From Candidatus Gastranaerophilales bacterium (GTDB lineage Bacteria; Cyanobacteriota; Vampirovibrionia; Gastranaerophilales; Gastranaerophilaceae), in NCBI GenBank assembly GCA_947624325.1, contig CANQJT010000001.1:248001-312000 (forward strand): 64,000 nt of DNA, written 5' to 3'. The first letter of the stretch is position 1; each line of letters begins with the position of its first letter. The position numbers and the translations under genes were made by a program. Positions 62,697 to 64,000 of this stretch are shown piece after piece. The notes beneath the pieces were generated by a model, which ran no database searches, had not been told where the DNA came from, and saw nothing but the letters and a program-made list of their open reading frames with translations.

Positions 62697-64000
62697 TCAA
62701 GACTTTGAAACCGTATGAAAATAATCATAAACAATTTGAGCCTGATTTTTTGATAACAGTAATAACAGTTCCTCTTTTGATAATTTAGAAATTTTAGCTA
62801 CACTTGAATATTTATCAAATAACAACTTTTTGTTTTTTGTATATAATCCTTTTATCTCATCAAGCTCAGAATGCAGAGCATCTTTATCTCTTAAATGGCG
62901 GTGAAAAGTAATTGCGAAGCGGTGTGCCTCATCTCTTATTCTTTGAAAGAAATACAATGCCTGTGAGGTAGAAGGGAAAATAACAGGTCTTGATTTATTT
63001 GGTATAAATACCTCTTCAATTCTTTTTGCCAGAGAAACAATATCCTGATTTTTTATCCCCAGTTCATTTAAAATTTCAACGGCACTTGAAAGCTGACCTT
63101 TTCCTCCGTCGATTATAATTAAATCGGGAAATTCAAGATTTTCTTTTAATAATCTTGAATACCTTCTTGTAACAACCTCTCGCATAGATTGGAAATCATC
63201 AGGCTTGCCTTCTTCCAGTGATTTAATCTTAAATCTTTTATACTCGCTTTTTTTGGGCATTCCGTTATAAAAACTAACCATTGAAGCAACAGTATGCGTA
63301 CCTTGTATATGAGAAATATCAAAGCACTCAACCCTGTGCGGAAATTTATTCAAGCCTAATTTTTCCTGAATATAAGAACCTGTTTCATTATAATTATTTT
63401 GAATATCCTGCAATGATTTAACCTTCATTTCTTCAAGATGATAATTTGAATTTTTGCAGGCAAGCTCTAATATTTCTTCATTCTTTTTATTTGTTTTAGG
63501 ATTAATTAGAACTTTTGACCCTTTTTTTGAAGTAAGCCACTTTTCAAGCAAGTCTTTATCCTCTGATGATATTTTATAAGAAAATACAATTTCAGAGGGG
63601 ATTTCTGTTTCTGCCGTCATTTGATAGTATTCTTTTATAAAATAAGTAATAATTTCATCTTCGCAGTCATAATCAGATTTAGTAATTTCAAAATCTTTCT
63701 TATTAGTAAGCCTGCCGTCTCTTATTTGAAGAAGCGAAATACCGCCCATATAGCTGTCCGTACTTACGGAAATAATATCCTGATTAATTTTAGTATTTTC
63801 ATAAACAACTTTTTGTTTTTCTATAGTCTTTAAAACATCAAAATAACTGTCACGATATTTAGCAGCTTTTTCATACTCTTCGTTAGCTGAATATTTTTCC
63901 ATCATGGACTTTAATTCTTCAACCAGCTGCATTTGTTTACCTGATAAAAAAAGTTCAACATTTTTAATCAGTTTTTTATATTCATCGGACGAAATCATTT
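62697..64000 (-). CDS. uvrC: Excinuclease ABC subunit C (N-terminus outside window)
   Basis: Nucleotide-excision repair endonuclease, C-terminal 433 or more residues. The UVR motif (VEELKSMMEKYSANEEYEKAAKYRD, in part) binds UvrB; the RNase H-like nuclease domain shows VECFDISHIQGTHTVASMV and IIIDGGKGQLSSAVEIL with catalytic Asp residues, and HRFAITFHRHLRDK. The C-terminal helix-hairpin-helix (LFDKYSSVAKISKLSKEELLLLL) completes it. The GIY-YIG domain lies beyond the right edge. Confidence 0.96.
   Translation of the reverse strand, partial: MISSDEYKKLIKNVELFLSGKQMQLVEELKSMMEKYSANEEYEKAAKYRDSYFDVLKTIEKQKVVYENTKINQDIISVSTDSYMGGISLLQIRDGRLTNKKDFEITKSDYDCEDEIITYFIKEYYQMTAETEIPSEIVFSYKISSEDKDLLEKWLTSKKGSKVLINPKTNKKNEEILELACKNSNYHLEEMKVKSLQDIQNNYNETGSYIQEKLGLNKFPHRVECFDISHIQGTHTVASMVSFYNGMPKKSEYKRFKIKSLEEGKPDDFQSMREVVTRRYSRLLKENLEFPDLIIIDGGKGQLSSAVEILNELGIKNQDIVSLAKRIEEVFIPNKSRPVIFPSTSQALYFFQRIRDEAHRFAITFHRHLRDKDALHSELDEIKGLYTKNKKLLFDKYSSVAKISKLSKEELLLLLSKNQAQIVYDYFHTVSKS

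Overview
The window is a low-GC bacterial chromosome segment. The gene content points to a non-photosynthetic member of the cyanobacterial phylum (Melainabacteria/Vampirovibrionia, probably a gut Gastranaerophilales). The best single clue is a Ycf23/DUF561 protein at 52656-53414, a family otherwise known from cyanobacteria and algal plastids. Supporting clues are a large SRP RNA with an Alu-type domain, CHASE2 cyclase and WG-repeat proteins, several prepilin-like proteins, and the absence of any photosynthesis gene. This assignment is inferred from families, not from a phylogeny.

Layout. 1-6.3 kb: a CHASE2 adenylate/guanylate cyclase running off the left edge, pheT, a small Cys-rich protein and a dicarboxylate/amino-acid symporter. 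6.4-10.5 kb: a murC-murB-ddl-ftsQ division/cell-wall operon with overlapping genes. 10.5-11.4 kb: a calpain-like protease gene. 11.6-17.2 kb: the distal spc ribosomal operon (rpsE-rpmD-rplO-secY), then adk-map-bifunctional nuclease, a DUF1858 protein and rplI. 17.3-22.3 kb: an XRE regulator facing a prepilin-like gene, then an operon of three radical SAM paralogues closed by a D-2-hydroxyacid dehydrogenase. 22.3-30.7 kb: Bax inhibitor-1 family protein, SRP RNA, and a long minus-strand run (TPR, nnrD, trmL, CDP-alcohol transferase, Gfo/Idh/MocA, 5'-nucleotidase, ispD, thiL). 30.8-36.3 kb: pgi, WecG/TagA, split transketolase and ftsEX. 36.3-37.7 kb: an AAA+ ATPase.

37.7-43.9 kb is a glycosylation island beside tRNA-Ser(GCT). 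It holds a dTDP-3-amino-sugar set (ketoisomerase, acetyltransferase, aminotransferase) with three glycosyltransferases, two of which carry poly-C/poly-G tracts that could make them phase-variable. 43.9-51.2 kb is the most unusual part. It contains a coiled-coil protein, tRNA-Val(GAC) with a tandem array of four 84-bp tRNA-half/hairpin units, a membrane-anchored GHKL-ATPase/HExxH-peptidase fusion, a second prepilin/XRE pair, an AAA_14/DUF4143 ATPase, and a GC-rich repeat element related to sequences flanking tRNA-Ser. 51.2-64 kb: pdxJ, ycf23, a TOPRIM protein, a WG-repeat protein, an unusual nucleotidyltransferase, proBA, a DUF815 ATPase, a SPASM radical SAM protein and the 3' part of uvrC.

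The strongest leads for undescribed biology are the three-paralogue radical SAM plus dehydrogenase operon (18.4-22.3 kb), the tRNA-half/terminator repeat array (44.8-45.2 kb), the GHKL-metallopeptidase fusion, the calpain-like protease, and the homopolymer-bearing glycosyltransferases.
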